Of a stretch of 64,000 nt of DNA, positions 21,294 through 28,978 are shown piece by piece. The DNA is taken from NCBI GenBank assembly GCA_963702995.1, contig OY969783.1:2852001-2916000 (forward strand), read 5' to 3'. The stretch's first letter is position 1. Every line of letters starts with the position of its first letter. The translations under genes and the position numbers were made by a program. The DNA is from MFD04580-c1 sp963702995 (GTDB taxonomy: Bacteria; Planctomycetota; Phycisphaerae; Tepidisphaerales; Tepidisphaeraceae). Below the pieces are notes generated by a model. That model saw nothing but the letters and a program-made list of their open reading frames with translations. It searched no databases and was not told the DNA's origin.

Positions 21294-22286
21294 ATGCCCC
21301 TGCACTTCGGATCGCCCCTGTTGAACTCGGTTCGCGCCTCAACGCGGCCGAGTCGGCGACAATTCCTCGCGCACGCCGTCGGCGCTGTCGGTGTCGGCGC
21401 GTCGCTGCTCGGCGCGGGGAGCGTCACGCACGCCGTCTATCACGCTCCGATCACGCCCACGCCCGCTCCGGGCAACCGCGACGTCTGGGCGGTTTTATCG
21501 GATACCCATGCGCCGGCCGATGAATCAGTCTCCCATTTCGGCGTGAACCTTTGCAAGCGGATTCGCGGCACGGTCTGCGGCGTTCTGGCCATGCCGCCGG
21601 GCCTGTCCGGCGTGATCGTCAACGGCGACTGCGCGCTGCACAAAGGGGAATGCGACGACTATGTCACCTTTCGCGACCTGCTCGTCCGCCCGATCGTCGC
21701 CGCCGGCCTGCCGGTCCACGTCACAATGGGCAACCACGACCGCCGCGACCACTTCCGCACCACCCTCGAGGAGGACCTCTCGCTCACGCCCCCCGTCGGC
21801 GGGCGGAACGTCGGGGTGATTCAGGGGCGATACGCGAACATGTTCCTGCTCGACTCCCTTGAAGTCACCGATCATTCCTCCGGCCGCATTGGTTCGGAGC
21901 AACTGAACTGGCTCTCTTCGACGCTGGGGACGATGAACGATCGGCCGGCGCTGGTCTTCGGCCACCACCCGTTGGACCGCGACGGGAATTTCCTCGGCAT
22001 CGGCGGCTGGCTCAAGGACGGCTCGGAGCTGTTTGACGTCATGGCCGCTCATCGGCACGTCAAGGCCTACCTCTACGGGCACACGCACCGCTGGAACATC
22101 GAACGTCGCGGCCGCATCCATCTGGTGAACCTGCCGGCGACCGCCTACGTCTTCGAGCCCGGTCAGCCGCCGGGATGGGTGGAGATGGGCCTCTGGGAAG
22201 GCGGCGCCGAATTCCGCGTCCACCGGATCCCCGGGACCGAGGATCATTCCGCGTTCCATGAAGTGCCGGTCATCCGCTGGTCCTAA
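21294..22286 (+). CDS. Tat-exported metallophosphoesterase
   Basis: A 330-residue calcineurin-like phosphoesterase. The N-terminus has a twin-arginine signal (PSRRQFLAHAVGAVGVGASL). Metal-site motifs follow in order: LSDTHAP (about 68), VNGDCALHKG, MGNHDRRDHF, VFGHHPLD and YGHTHRWN. In the second motif the usual GD[LI] is GDC. Secreted members act on phosphomonoesters, nucleotides or phosphodiesters; no specificity is evident. Its stop overlaps the 3' end of the opposite-strand TPR gene by a few bases. Confidence 0.88.
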   Translation: MPLHFGSPLLNSVRASTRPSRRQFLAHAVGAVGVGASLLGAGSVTHAVYHAPITPTPAPGNRDVWAVLSDTHAPADESVSHFGVNLCKRIRGTVCGVLAMPPGLSGVIVNGDCALHKGECDDYVTFRDLLVRPIVAAGLPVHVTMGNHDRRDHFRTTLEEDLSLTPPVGGRNVGVIQGRYANMFLLDSLEVTDHSSGRIGSEQLNWLSSTLGTMNDRPALVFGHHPLDRDGNFLGIGGWLKDGSELFDVMAAHRHVKAYLYGHTHRWNIERRGRIHLVNLPATAYVFEPGQPPGWVEMGLWEGGAEFRVHRIPGTEDHSAFHEVPVIRWS

Positions 22287-23272
22287 AGCCGAGCCGTCGC
22301 CCGCCGAAACATTCTCTCCCGAGCCGTTTTTGGCTGCTTCAAGTCTCTGAACAAACCGCGCCCGTCAGAAAGCGGGGGCCTGATCGCGTGCCGAGTGACT
22401 CCGATTTCATGAAACAGCCGGAGGTGCACCGGCTCAACAAATCGCGCCGCCGGATACTCGCGAAAGTCGGGAGAGACGTACCCGATCCGCAGCGCTCTTT
22501 CCGCGACCGTGACCGTGCCCGGCGCAGCTCGCAGTGTTTGAGCCGCGTCCGAATGTGGGCCGTGACGGCCAGGGCGTGAAGGTGGGTACAGCGGCCGGGC
22601 ATGTCGATCGGCCCAGGCAATGTGAGCGGCGAACATCTCTTCCGGAGCTACGTCATCGAGAGAATGGAGCGAGACCAGCAAGTCGCTCCCCGCCACATGC
22701 GAGCTCGGCCGCAGCTCCGTCAGTCGCTTGAAGCACTGTACAACGTCTTCAGCCTTGCCCAAGGCGGTCAGTGTCGCGGCGAGGTTGTTGTGGGCCTGGG
22801 CGTACTTGGGGTCGAGTCGGATCGCCTCGCGGTGGGCGGCCTCGGCTTCGGAGAGGCGGGAGAGCGCTCGCAAAGCATTGCCAAGGTGGTTGTGCGGGTT
22901 CGGCCACTCGGGCTTGAGCGCGATCGCTCGGCGATAGGCGTCTACCGCCTCGGCCGGCCGGCCGGAGTGCTCCAAGGCGACACCGAGGTTGTTCCAGGCG
23001 CCAGCGTCCGCGGGGTTGAACCGAACCGCCTCGGCAAGGAGGGCGGCCGCTTCCGCGTGCCGCCCGAGCCGCCCGAGCACGGCCGCCAAGTCCGATCGGA
23101 CGCGCGACGCCCGGGGCTCGGTCGCCGTCTCGGCGGCCGCCCTGCGAAGCAGCCCGTGTGCTTCGGCCAGGCGTCCGGTCCGAGCGCAGAGGAGCCCGAG
23201 CGCGTGCAGGGTGACACTGTCACGCGGCGAAACGGTCAAAGCATTCCGATATTCCTTCTCAACGTCCGTCAC
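22283..23272 (-). pseudogene. Truncated TPR / SPINDLY-type O-GlcNAc transferase homologue
   Basis: The N-terminal about 190 residues are five or so TPR units (for example AWNNLGVALEHSGRPAEAVD, NPHNHLGNALRALSRLSEAE and AHNNLAATLTALGKAEDVVQ). They lead into the start of the catalytic region typical of bacterial SPINDLY/OGT proteins (ALRIGYVSPDFREYPAARFV). After FHEIGVTRHAIRPP the sequence stops resembling the family and ends in the neighbouring metallophosphoesterase's 3' end. The C-terminal UDP-GlcNAc-binding lobe is missing, so this is probably inactive. Its 5' side abuts the group II intron remnant. Confidence 0.7.
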
Positions 23273-23336
23273 ATGGAGGCCAGCTGCGGAGGCGAATCAC
23301 GAGACATCCGGGCGGCGGCCGATGAAGGCCACCACC

Positions 23337-23378
23337 GTCACGAGTGGTCACATTGGGAGGTGGCCCCTTCATGGACCC
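23337..23378. repeat. Accessory-island direct repeat, copy 1
   Basis: The segment begins CGTCACGAGTGGTCACATTG and ends CCCCTTCATGGACC. Similar segments lie at 27013-27057 and 27121-27165. All three occur at junctions of rearranged pieces (TPR gene to intron remnant, and around the 5' end of RHS module 1). Confidence 0.5.
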
Positions 23379-23839
23379 ACCGGCTGAAACTGACGGTGAA
23401 TAAAACCAAGACGCGAGTTTGCCAGGTGCCGCAGGAGAAGTTCGACTTTCTGGGCTACACGTTTGGCCGGCTGTGGTCATACCGGACGGGCCGCCCGTAT
23501 CTGGGGGTCTATCCGGCGAAGAAGCGCATCGCGCGCCTCTGCGAAAAGGTGACGGAAGCAACCGACCGGCGGCGTACAACCCGGCCCGTGACGGAAGTGG
23601 TGCTCGACTTGAACCGGGTGTTGTCGGGATGGTCGAATTACTTCGGTCTCGGGAGTGTCAGCCGAGCCTACCGCACCGTGGACAACCACGTCGGACACAG
23701 GCTGAGGATGTGGCTCAACGCCAAGCACAAGGTTCACTGTATCGGCAAGAAGCGATTCACCGATGCGGCGACCCTCAAGCGACTCGGCGTTTTCTGCCTG
23801 CAAGGGCGGAAAGGGAGTCTTCCGTGGGCGACGGCATGA
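23372..23839 (+). pseudogene. Group II intron reverse transcriptase/maturase, 3' fragment
   Basis: Only the C-terminal end of a group II intron-encoded protein remains: the thumb start (LKLTVNKTKTRVCQV, FDFLGYTFGR) and the maturase X domain (LNRVLSGWSNYFGLGSVSRA, NHVGHRLRMWLNAKHK). The RT palm with its YADD motif and everything upstream are missing. The frame ends at TGA 23837-23839, just before the intron's structured 3' end. Codons upstream in the same frame are the antisense of the TPR gene. Confidence 0.85.
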
Positions 23840-23850
23840 AGTTCTTCTCC

Positions 23851-23945
23851 GAGAGCCGGATGCGGGAAACCCGCACGTCCGGTTCGATGAGCGGGACGTG
23901 GAAACGGAGCGCCTCGCGCCACCGCGCCACGTCTCGACTCTACCC
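23851..23945 (+). mobile_element. Group II intron 3' end (domains V and VI)
   Basis: Bases 23853-23885 form the domain V hairpin: GAGCCGGATGCGGG, a GAAA-like loop, then CCCGCACGTCCGGTTC. Domain VI follows with the GACGTGG (23895-23901) / CCACGTC (23927-23933) stem, and the element ends in the typical CTCGACTCTACC. Together with the maturase fragment this is the 3' end of an intron whose 5' part is gone, so it cannot splice. Confidence 0.8.
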
Positions 23946-23966
23946 CGTTTCATTCCCCTCCCCGTT

Positions 23967-24629
23967 TCATTCCCTGGGTATCGGGCGCACGCTTTTTGGG
24001 GCCAGGTGTTCCTCGCTCTTCTCCAATGTCTGCTGTCGCTCCGCTTGATCGGCAGCCGTCCTGGGAACTTCCGCTGACGGGACAGAAAGAGTTGGCCAGA
24101 AGCCCAGCCTTTGTTGAATCGCCCGACTCCAGTAACGCCAGACCGCGGCGAAAAGCCATAAGACCGCTGGAAGTGCGACAATCCAGAAGGGAAACGTCAA
24201 CCTCCGCGACCAAGTACCATCGGACGAAGCTTCGGGTGGGCGGTTATCATTTGACGGGTCCCACTGGAACTTAGGAAGGGTCAAATTTGAACCGAGGTCC
24301 TCCAGATCTATTGTCTCCATAGACCAATGCGGAACGTCCGTTGGAGAGTGCCATGGATGGCCGAGCGAATGCTGCCATTCACAATCGCTAAAAAGCTCGA
24401 GCTCGCCGTGATTCACTCCAAGTACGAACTTTCGTAGACCTTTGAAATATCCAATGGGACGACCGAACTTGGTCGGAGGCACATCCACAATGGTCGCAAA
24501 AAGGTAAGAATAGGCAATCCTCCTTGGGAAAGCCATACTCATACACCAAGATGACAAAACCAATGCGAAAACTGCCAATTGGACGAAAATGGGCATCATC
24601 TTTAGATTGATTATGCGCCTGAACACCAC
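23967..24629 (-). CDS. Membrane hypothetical protein after RHS module 1
   Basis: About 220 residues with an N-terminal membrane helix (FVQLAVFALVLSSWCMSMAF) and a second one late (PFWIVALPAVLWLFAAVWRY), separated by a Trp/His/Pro-rich outer domain. Base composition is lower in GC than the flanking housekeeping genes. It lies 167 bases downstream of the RHS module 1 stop on the same strand, the position where immunity or accessory genes of polymorphic toxins sit. No family recognised. Start may be GTG 24629 or the ATG near 24599. The last residues run into the intron-tail region, so the C-terminus may be altered. Confidence 0.5.
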   Translation of the reverse strand: MVFRRIINLKMMPIFVQLAVFALVLSSWCMSMAFPRRIAYSYLFATIVDVPPTKFGRPIGYFKGLRKFVLGVNHGELELFSDCEWQHSLGHPWHSPTDVPHWSMETIDLEDLGSNLTLPKFQWDPSNDNRPPEASSDGTWSRRLTFPFWIVALPAVLWLFAAVWRYWSRAIQQRLGFWPTLSVPSAEVPRTAADQAERQQTLEKSEEHLAPKSVRPIPRE

Positions 24630-24796
24630 GCATGCCTCCTTTTTCGAATCGCCCTAATCGGCGATACACGCTCGAAGCGAATGCAAACGCGATTTTGGTT
24701 CTCCGTCACCCTCCAACGCAGAAGTCCGTGAAGCACGATGCTTGTCGAAAGTTTTTGGATGGGCTTAAATCGCGCTGGTGATCGTCGAGATTTTGA

Positions 24797-27004
24797 TTAC
24801 TTCTTACCTTGCGGTTCGGCGGCCTTTGCCAACATCGCTTCCTCAATCTGGTTAGCGACGTCACGAGGCTCTCGTGCTGCGAACTTCCGGACCAACCCTG
24901 AAATGACGTTGATTAGGATTCCTATATCGTGCGGAATGTACCAGCCTGAGCTGTTGTCGGCATACTGGATTCCCTCTAGAACGATGGAAACCTTTTTCTC
25001 CTTTTGGTCTGCCTTGCAAATCACAGTGCCGTCCGCAAGAAGCGACAGATCCACCGCATAGTAGACCGTGTTGCCATCTTGCGTCACGATTTCCTTGAAT
25101 GTTTTTACAAAATTACCTAAATATTCATCCGCAGCATCCTTAATAATCTTTTTGACTTTGTCCGGAAGCTTGTCGTAGTCGGTTTTCGGAACATCGACTG
25201 AAATCTTATTTCCTTTGAAGCTCGTCATATCCGCCGTCGCATGAACATCGGTCCTGCCGCGCCTGAACTTGATATCTACACCCGTTACGTGAAAGTCCTT
25301 CACTGTGTAGTCAGACGGCGATGCTTCAAGCCCAGACCAATCAATCATCGAAGCCGGAGCGGCGCGTTCCAAGAGGTACAGATTATTGCCGTCTATGTTG
25401 CCAATCGGATCGTTCTCAACCCACCTTCCCAACGTCGCGCTGTAATCGCGGTTCCGAAAATAATACAGCCCCGTCGCCGCCTCCAGCCGCCCGCCCTGAT
25501 GGAGGTAAACCCAACCCAGATCGCTCCCGCCGGGCGCCCAGGAATTTGCGTCGAGCTGCATCGCCTTCCCGTACGGGTCATAGATCCAGCGGTCGACTAC
25601 GGCCCCGGTCGAGTCCGTGACCGCCGTGACGTTGTAGTTCGCGTCCTGCTGGGCGTAGAGCCGCTGGTTCAGCCCCGTGCCGCTGACGGCCGCGTTGTGG
25701 GCGTCGCGTTGGACGAGTGAATCGACGTACCCGAGACCCCAGACATACTGGGCGGTCGGCGTGCCGCCCTGGCGCTCTTCCAGCACCTGCCATTGGTTGG
25801 AGAGATAGAGGTCGGTCGTCGTCCCGTTTGCCGATTCAGTGATGCGGTGGCCGGCGGCGTCGTAGGTGTAGGCCGCGATCGGCGCGGCGGCCGCGTTCGT
25901 GGCGGAGACGATGTGGTTCCAGGCGTCGTAGGTGTAGTGCTGGCCCGTCTCGTCGGTGCGCGTGTTGCCGTTGGCGTCGTACGCGAGGGTGCTGCCGCCG
26001 ACGGTGTGAATCTGGTTCTTGCTGTTGTTCGCCCGCGACGTCGTCGTACCGTCGGTCGTGCTGCTGGACCAGTTCCCCAGGGCGTCGAGGCTCCAGCTCT
26101 GGCTGTGGCCCGCCAGCGCGGCAGGGAACGAAACCGAGTCCGGGGGGCCGCCGCTGACGGAGTTGGACAGGACGCCCCGCGTGAACGAGGTCAGCCGGTT
26201 CAGCGGGTCGTACCCGTTCACCGATCCGTTCGCGTGGTACAGCTCGCTGGCGTTCTGGTTGACCAGGTTGTTCTTGTAGAGCACGTTGCTGTTCGCGTCG
26301 TAACCGTACTGGAAACGGTCGGTGCTGACAGGCGTTGCCTGTGGTGAGCTTGTCGAACCAACCCAGTTCTGGTCGATGACGCGGCCGAACCGATCGAGGC
26401 CGGTGACGGAGTCGCCTGCGTACTGGCTGCCGCTGGTGATCGCCTGCGTGTCCCCCGGCTGCTGAAGGTAGCTCAAGGCGACGCCGTTGCCGTCCGCTTG
26501 CTTCACAATCGTGCCGGCGCCCATGTAGGTGTAATCGACGATGTGCGGGCCGACCGATCCGGAACCGTTGTCATCCGCCTGATAGCTCACGCGGCCGATG
26601 GCATTGTCGAGCGCGATGCCGTCATAGCCGTAGTGAAGGATGCGGCCGTTCGGATAGGTCATCGCCGTCATCCGGCTGCCGGTGGTCGGGTCGGAGTAGC
26701 CGTACTGGACCTGCGGCGTGGACGACGTGACCGCGCCGCTGTGGCTCTGGTACTCGCCGGCAAGCTGGCCGAGGCCGTTGTACACGTCCCGCACCTGGTT
26801 AAGGACCGCGCCGCCGTCTTTGGTCCCGTAGGCGGTCATCTGGTAGACGTTCCCCTGCGAATCATAGCTGGTTGTGTGCAGCTTTACAGTGCCATCGACG
26901 CCGGTCCCGAGGGCCTGGATGGAATCGGCGACGGGGCGGCCGAGGACGTCGTAGCCGTAGCCGTGCACCGTCTGGTTCTGATCGGTCATCGCCATTGGTG
27001 CCAA
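24797..27004 (-). CDS. RHS/YD-repeat protein C-terminal module 1 with variable tip
   Basis: The 735 residues start inside an RHS core: QTVHGYGYDVLGRPVADS, many YD repeats (YDANGNTRTDETGQHYTYD, YTYDAAGHRITES) and the core-closing motif GLYYFRNRDYSATLGRWVEN-DPIG. About 175 residues of tip follow (SDYTVKDFHVTG to NQIEEAMLAKAAE). The tip is markedly lower in GC and matches no toxin family that I can identify. No signal, transmembrane or delivery domains are present: the 5' end is cut by a junction at 27005 and the apparent TTG start is probably not native. Residues 350-640 match RHS module 2 almost exactly. Confidence 0.8.
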   Translation of the reverse strand: MAPMAMTDQNQTVHGYGYDVLGRPVADSIQALGTGVDGTVKLHTTSYDSQGNVYQMTAYGTKDGGAVLNQVRDVYNGLGQLAGEYQSHSGAVTSSTPQVQYGYSDPTTGSRMTAMTYPNGRILHYGYDGIALDNAIGRVSYQADDNGSGSVGPHIVDYTYMGAGTIVKQADGNGVALSYLQQPGDTQAITSGSQYAGDSVTGLDRFGRVIDQNWVGSTSSPQATPVSTDRFQYGYDANSNVLYKNNLVNQNASELYHANGSVNGYDPLNRLTSFTRGVLSNSVSGGPPDSVSFPAALAGHSQSWSLDALGNWSSSTTDGTTTSRANNSKNQIHTVGGSTLAYDANGNTRTDETGQHYTYDAWNHIVSATNAAAAPIAAYTYDAAGHRITESANGTTTDLYLSNQWQVLEERQGGTPTAQYVWGLGYVDSLVQRDAHNAAVSGTGLNQRLYAQQDANYNVTAVTDSTGAVVDRWIYDPYGKAMQLDANSWAPGGSDLGWVYLHQGGRLEAATGLYYFRNRDYSATLGRWVENDPIGNIDGNNLYLLERAAPASMIDWSGLEASPSDYTVKDFHVTGVDIKFRRGRTDVHATADMTSFKGNKISVDVPKTDYDKLPDKVKKIIKDAADEYLGNFVKTFKEIVTQDGNTVYYAVDLSLLADGTVICKADQKEKKVSIVLEGIQYADNSSGWYIPHDIGILINVISGLVRKFAAREPRDVANQIEEAMLAKAAEPQGKK

Positions 27005-27277
27005 CGGCTTCGGACGCGCCGTCGCGAGCCGTCACATCGGGATGTGACCCCTTTATGACCTCCGCGCCACCGCGCCACGTCTCGACTCTACCCCGTTCCA
27101 TCCCCCGGTAAACAGTTACCCGTCACGAGCGGTCATATTGGGCGGTGCCCCCTTTATGACCTCCGGCAAGCCCTGCTACGGCCGGAGGTAAGGGCTTAAG
27201 TTGATGCCATTAGCACCTGTCCCGCTTTCCGTTCCGCCCGTCCAATCCCCACTGGCCACCTGTCCCGTTTTCTGTCT
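27005..27277. repeat. Junction region with intron-tail copy and direct repeats
   Basis: Non-coding. It contains direct-repeat copies at 27013-27057 and 27121-27165 (each ending CCCCYTTATGACCTCCG). Between them, at 27062-27105, is a second copy of the group II intron tail: CGCGCCACCGCGCCACGTCT, then CGACTCTACCCCGTTCCATC. This matches 23915-23958 nearly base for base. An ACCTGTCCCG motif occurs twice (27217, 27258). These are scars of recombination or retrotransposition rather than genes. Confidence 0.6.
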
Positions 27278-28009
27278 TCAGTTGCCTCCTAAACCCACCG
27301 GCTTTAGCCGGTGGTCGTTTAGTCCCGAGGGTCGAGACGCCGTTGGTTCGTCCTGTTTTTCGTCCCGTGTAGGAGAAGATTCCCATGTTCTGACGTCAAT
27401 TTCTGACTGCGAGACGAAACCCGAAGTGCAAGCTCCAGCAGCCATAATGGCCTTAATAGCTTGCGGCAATGAGGCCGGCGGAACCTGCCGGTCGAGAAAA
27501 ACTAGATAGCCGCCTGAAACTGGGCGGACGATACCCTGAGCACGCTCTCCTGCATTCACAGCAGAGTTGACTATGAGAGTATCATTCGGGAGTCGTGGAA
27601 GATAACCCCACTGAACCGATGGCTCAATTAGCTGCTGAACGCTCGATGAGTCGGCGTTAAAATCTAGCGGCGTCGCCGTTGTAGTCCATCCAGAATTGGA
27701 TAATCGCTCAATACCGTCTTTGGTCGTCGTAAACCGAGCGTGGCAGGAGCAATATAGTGAGTCAGGCGTTAAGATAAAGTCAACTTTCTGTAAATTCTCT
27801 GAATTGATTAGCATGAACTGGCACATTATGGAATATTCTGCTTCCTTAAGTGGAGTCAAATTGGAACGCTTGACATAGGGACCTCCGAACATACTTGTTG
27901 TCAGGATTCGGATGGCAACGATCACTGTAAGGAATACGAAGCCAAAAAAAGTGATTCGTAGCCGGCGATTCGCTGGCTTGAATTTTTTCATTCGAAAACG
28001 AATTTTCAT
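27278..28009 (-). CDS. Hypothetical membrane-anchored protein within the RHS island
   Basis: About 243 residues. The start is the ATG giving MKIRFRMKKFKPANRRLR (or the next Met at 27991); sequence further upstream in this frame is out-of-frame RHS and repeat. A basic N-terminus and one membrane helix (ITFFGFVFLTVIVAIRIL) precede an outer domain with YCSCHARFTTTKDGIERL and a late VLFLDRQVPP-like strand (GGYLVFLDRQVPPASL). Low GC. The C-terminal about 20 residues translate a REP hairpin (27295-27314), so the natural end is probably lost. It follows the RHS fragment at 28141-28345 as other small genes follow RHS tips. No family recognised. Confidence 0.5.
   Translation of the reverse strand: MKIRFRMKKFKPANRRLRITFFGFVFLTVIVAIRILTTSMFGGPYVKRSNLTPLKEAEYSIMCQFMLINSENLQKVDFILTPDSLYCSCHARFTTTKDGIERLSNSGWTTTATPLDFNADSSSVQQLIEPSVQWGYLPRLPNDTLIVNSAVNAGERAQGIVRPVSGGYLVFLDRQVPPASLPQAIKAIMAAGACTSGFVSQSEIDVRTWESSPTRDEKQDEPTASRPSGLNDHRLKPVGLGGN
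27295..27314. repeat. REP-type hairpin
   Basis: CCACCGGCTTTAGCCGGTGG is a perfect 9-bp palindrome around a TT centre, embedded in AAACC...GGTCGTTT. This is the form of repetitive extragenic palindromes that are mobilised by RAYT (IS200-like) transposases. No RAYT gene is in the window. Confidence 0.6.
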
Positions 28010-28090
28010 GGCCAATCTCGATCTAAAGAAATTTAAGAGCCCCCTCTTTAATCGTTTGCCAAGGAGGACGGGGAAACGGGGACGGGGAAA

Positions 28091-28130
28091 CGGGGACGCA
28101 GCTAGAATCCTAAAACTAGCTGCGTCCCCG
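28091..28130. repeat. Perfect 15-bp stem-loop
   Basis: CGGGGACGCAGCTAG (28091-28105) and CTAGCTGCGTCCCCG (28116-28130) are exact inverted copies around a 10-base A-rich loop. Tandem ACGGGGAAACGGGG units precede it. It sits exactly at the edge of the RHS fragment, at 28141. Its lack of a U tract argues against a terminator; it looks like a mobile palindrome. Confidence 0.65.
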
Positions 28131-28140
28131 TTCCACGTCC

Positions 28141-28345
28141 CCCATCGACGCCGGTTCCCAGAGTTTGGACCGAGTCGGCGACTTGGCGGCCAAGGACGTC
28201 GTAGCCGTAGCCGTGAACCGTCTGGTTCTGGTCGGTCATGGTGACCGGCTGGCCGACGGCGTTGTAGGTGTAGCTGACCGAGTCGGCCGCCGCGCTGCTG
28301 GCGGCGCCCGCTGGACAGATTGTAGTTGATGCTGTTAAGAGATGA
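28141..28345 (-). pseudogene. RHS core fragment
   Basis: Reads, with a one-base frame change in a G run near 28310, NSINYNLSSG, AASSAAADSVSYTYNAVGQP, VTMTDQNQTVHGYGYDVLGR and QVADSVQTLGTGVDG. The second half repeats bases 26894-26996 of module 1 (MTDQNQTVHGYGYDVLGRPV). It has no start, no tip and ends at the palindrome at 28091-28130, so it is a remnant. Confidence 0.75.
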
Positions 28346-28354
28346 CACTCCGTT

Positions 28355-28972
28355 TCATTCCGAGCAAAGGATCGTTAGAGTGACTAAGCCGTTCTGGCGT
28401 CGCGCAGCGCCTATCAATCGGCCGATCTGACTAGTGCTTACTTCTATTCGATCCTTTGACAACAGGACGATGTGAACTGTCGCATCCGTCTTCTTAATTT
28501 CGGCCTCCATTCGTTGCAGCTCAAAAGGCTCGTCGAAATCCGGACTCGTCAGGATCGTTATCTCGTCCGATCTTTGCCCGATCGCTGTTCTAACCGCACC
28601 CGGTGTGTCAGGAGCGCCATCTACGAGAAACTCGCGGAAAAGCCGCTTTGCAACCGCAGCATTTTCAGAGCTCGACGGAACAGGATTTGGAAAAGCAGAT
28701 TCGATCGTTGGATTACATGTTTTGAGAACGTTGAATTGAGATCCCACTGGAACGTGGTCAATCCATCGACTGACCCAATCTCTCTCAATACCACACGAAT
28801 CGAGGGAGATCCTCGCCACTAATACATGGGTCGCTTTTACCGGTGAGGCCGCCGGTGACGCCGAGGGTAGTTGAGTGACTGCGGAGCATCCAGGCACGAG
28901 CACACCTGACAATGAGGTTACCAAATATAACCTTAATCGAGCGATATAGGTTTTAGGATACATCATGTTCAA
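28355..28972 (-). CDS. Putative lipoprotein directly after RHS module 2
   Basis: A 205-residue protein with a signal ending in a lipobox-like LSGVLVPGC (residues about 21-29). The mature part reads HVLVARISLDSCGIERDWVS, then DEITILTSPDFDEPFELQRM and ATVHIVLLSKDRIEVSTS, an alternating hydrophobic-strand/helix pattern reminiscent of a von Willebrand A or Rossmann-like fold. It starts six bases after the RHS module 2 stop, the tightest coupling in the island. That position is typical of immunity or accessory genes. Function unknown; low GC. Confidence 0.55.
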   Translation of the reverse strand: MNMMYPKTYIARLRLYLVTSLSGVLVPGCSAVTQLPSASPAASPVKATHVLVARISLDSCGIERDWVSRWIDHVPVGSQFNVLKTCNPTIESAFPNPVPSSSENAAVAKRLFREFLVDGAPDTPGAVRTAIGQRSDEITILTSPDFDEPFELQRMEAEIKKTDATVHIVLLSKDRIEVSTSQIGRLIGAARRQNGLVTLTILCSE

Positions 28973-28978
28973 CTCCGT

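Noticed and set aside
22601..23371. Long N-terminal part in frame with the intron maturase fragment
   Set aside because: It is the antisense of the TPR gene, not reverse transcriptase.
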